Positions 6,162 through 6,700 of a stretch of 6,700 bases of DNA are shown piece by piece (positions within the stretch are counted from its first letter, which is position 1; the number at the start of each line of letters is the position of its first letter). The notes under the pieces are model-generated. The model searched no databases and was not told the DNA's origin. It saw only the letters and a list, made by a program, of their open reading frames with translations. The position numbers and the translations under genes are program-made. The stretch covers positions 1 to 6,700 of the forward strand of contig USIN01000102.1 of assembly GCA_900554715.1 (NCBI GenBank). The letters are read 5' to 3'. The DNA comes from an uncultured Bacteroidales bacterium (lineage in GTDB: Bacteria > Bacteroidota > Bacteroidia > Bacteroidales > Muribaculaceae).

Positions 6162-6639
6162 GATTATACTGTCGTTGATTGTCAGCATGCTGATGTCTGC
6201 CGTGCCGCTGGCGGCTCAGAAATCAAAAATCTTCGAGTCGGCCAAGAACTTGAAGGATGTGACTACAATCTATGTCTCCCCGTCGTTGCTGAAACTCGGT
6301 CTGTCGACAGCAGCCATGACCGAGAGCATGGGAGAGGCGGCGGGTTATGTCAAAAATCTGAAGGGCCTTGAGGTGATAAACACGTCGCTGAGGCAATCGG
6401 CTGACTCACTCAGGTCTGTGACGCGGCACTTTGTCAAGGATTCAAAGGACGCTATCGATCTGTTGCTCGAAATCAATGACGACGATAGTCTGATAAATAT
6501 TTTCGGCAATCTCGACAAGGGCGACGACACCACGCTGATTCTCGAGGTCAACGACGAAGGCGAGTACTCTATAATCTACCTCAAGGGCGATATCGACGTC
6601 GAGGGTCTTCTAAAAACCTACGCCGGTAGTAATCTATAA
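6151..6639 (+). CDS. Exported DUF4252 domain-containing protein
   Basis: This encodes a 162-residue exported protein. The N-terminus MKNKIILSLIVSMLMS is a classic signal peptide, with likely signal peptidase I cleavage after PLAA (A22, before Q23). There is no lipobox cysteine, so it should be a soluble periplasmic protein of about 140 residues rather than a lipoprotein. The mature part has the alternating pattern I associate with DUF4252: VTTIYVSPSLLKLG near the start, GLEVINTS in the middle, and paired C-terminal strands LILEVNDEG and YSIIYLKGDID. Function is unknown for the family, which is common in Bacteroidota beside sigma factor/membrane protein pairs. The start is forced: an in-frame TGA lies at 6145-6147, two codons upstream. 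The coding region begins inside the last codons of the preceding gene, so translation is probably coupled. It may be an output of, or a partner to, the upstream sensor. Confidence 0.77.
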   Translation: MKNKIILSLIVSMLMSAVPLAAQKSKIFESAKNLKDVTTIYVSPSLLKLGLSTAAMTESMGEAAGYVKNLKGLEVINTSLRQSADSLRSVTRHFVKDSKDAIDLLLEINDDDSLINIFGNLDKGDDTTLILEVNDEGEYSIIYLKGDIDVEGLLKTYAGSNL

Positions 6640-6640
6640 A

Positions 6641-6673
6641 GACAGATCACTACTGTCCACTAAAAATGGACGG
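6641..6673. repeat. Overlapping short inverted repeats after the DUF4252 gene
   Basis: GACAG (6641-6645) pairs with CTGTC (6653-6657) across a 7-nt loop, and CTGTCCA (6653-6659) pairs with TGGACGG (6667-6673, one G-T pair) across a 7-nt loop. The two hairpins share the middle segment and so exclude each other. The stem is not followed by a T run on either strand, so it is a poor match to a rho-independent terminator. The remaining bases to 6700 are AT-rich and hold no visible gene. It may be the end of a mobile element lying beyond the window or an RNA structure; I cannot decide. Confidence 0.35.
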
Positions 6674-6700
6674 GGTTAAAAATTAAATAAATTCGGTTCA

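Overview
The window looks like a chromosomal housekeeping segment from a Bacteroidota gut-type bacterium, most likely order Bacteroidales and possibly near Muribaculaceae. The basis is the protein families present (DUF5063, DUF4252, a Bacteroidota-style guanylate kinase), the absence of Shine-Dalgarno sites with A-rich leaders instead, and TAnnTTTG promoter boxes in the one clear divergent intergenic region. The family-level placement is inference; no rRNA or other marker settles it. Apart from the two edges, coding density is high and all nine genes look intact.

Layout. At 54-749 on the minus strand lies tsaB, a component of tRNA t6A37 synthesis. A 100-nt divergent promoter region (750-849) separates it from a plus-strand run: a YicC-family endoribonuclease (850-1728), guanylate kinase gmk (1747-2325), nicotinate-nucleotide adenylyltransferase nadD (2330-2932), a DUF5063 protein of unknown function (2929-3438) and an M18 metallo-aminopeptidase (3461-4762). 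Gaps are 18 nt, 4 nt, a 4-nt ATGA overlap and 22 nt, so these five probably form one operon covering RNA processing, nucleotide and NAD synthesis and peptide turnover.

After a 143-nt gap comes a second tight unit: an ECF-type sigma factor starting at GTG (4906-5391), a single-pass membrane protein that resembles a zinc-free anti-sigma factor (5388-6161, 4-nt overlap), and an exported DUF4252 protein (6151-6639, 11-nt overlap). The likely logic is that the membrane protein holds the sigma factor at the inner face of the cytoplasmic membrane and reads a periplasmic signal, with the small exported protein as a co-regulated output or partner. No partner or signal can be read from the sequence.

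The last 61 bases hold overlapping short inverted repeats and no gene; they could be the edge of a mobile element or an RNA structure. The first 53 bases hold no complete gene. I found no CRISPR array, tRNA, rRNA or intact insertion sequence. The items most worth following up are the sigma/membrane protein/DUF4252 cassette and the DUF5063 gene coupled to nadD.
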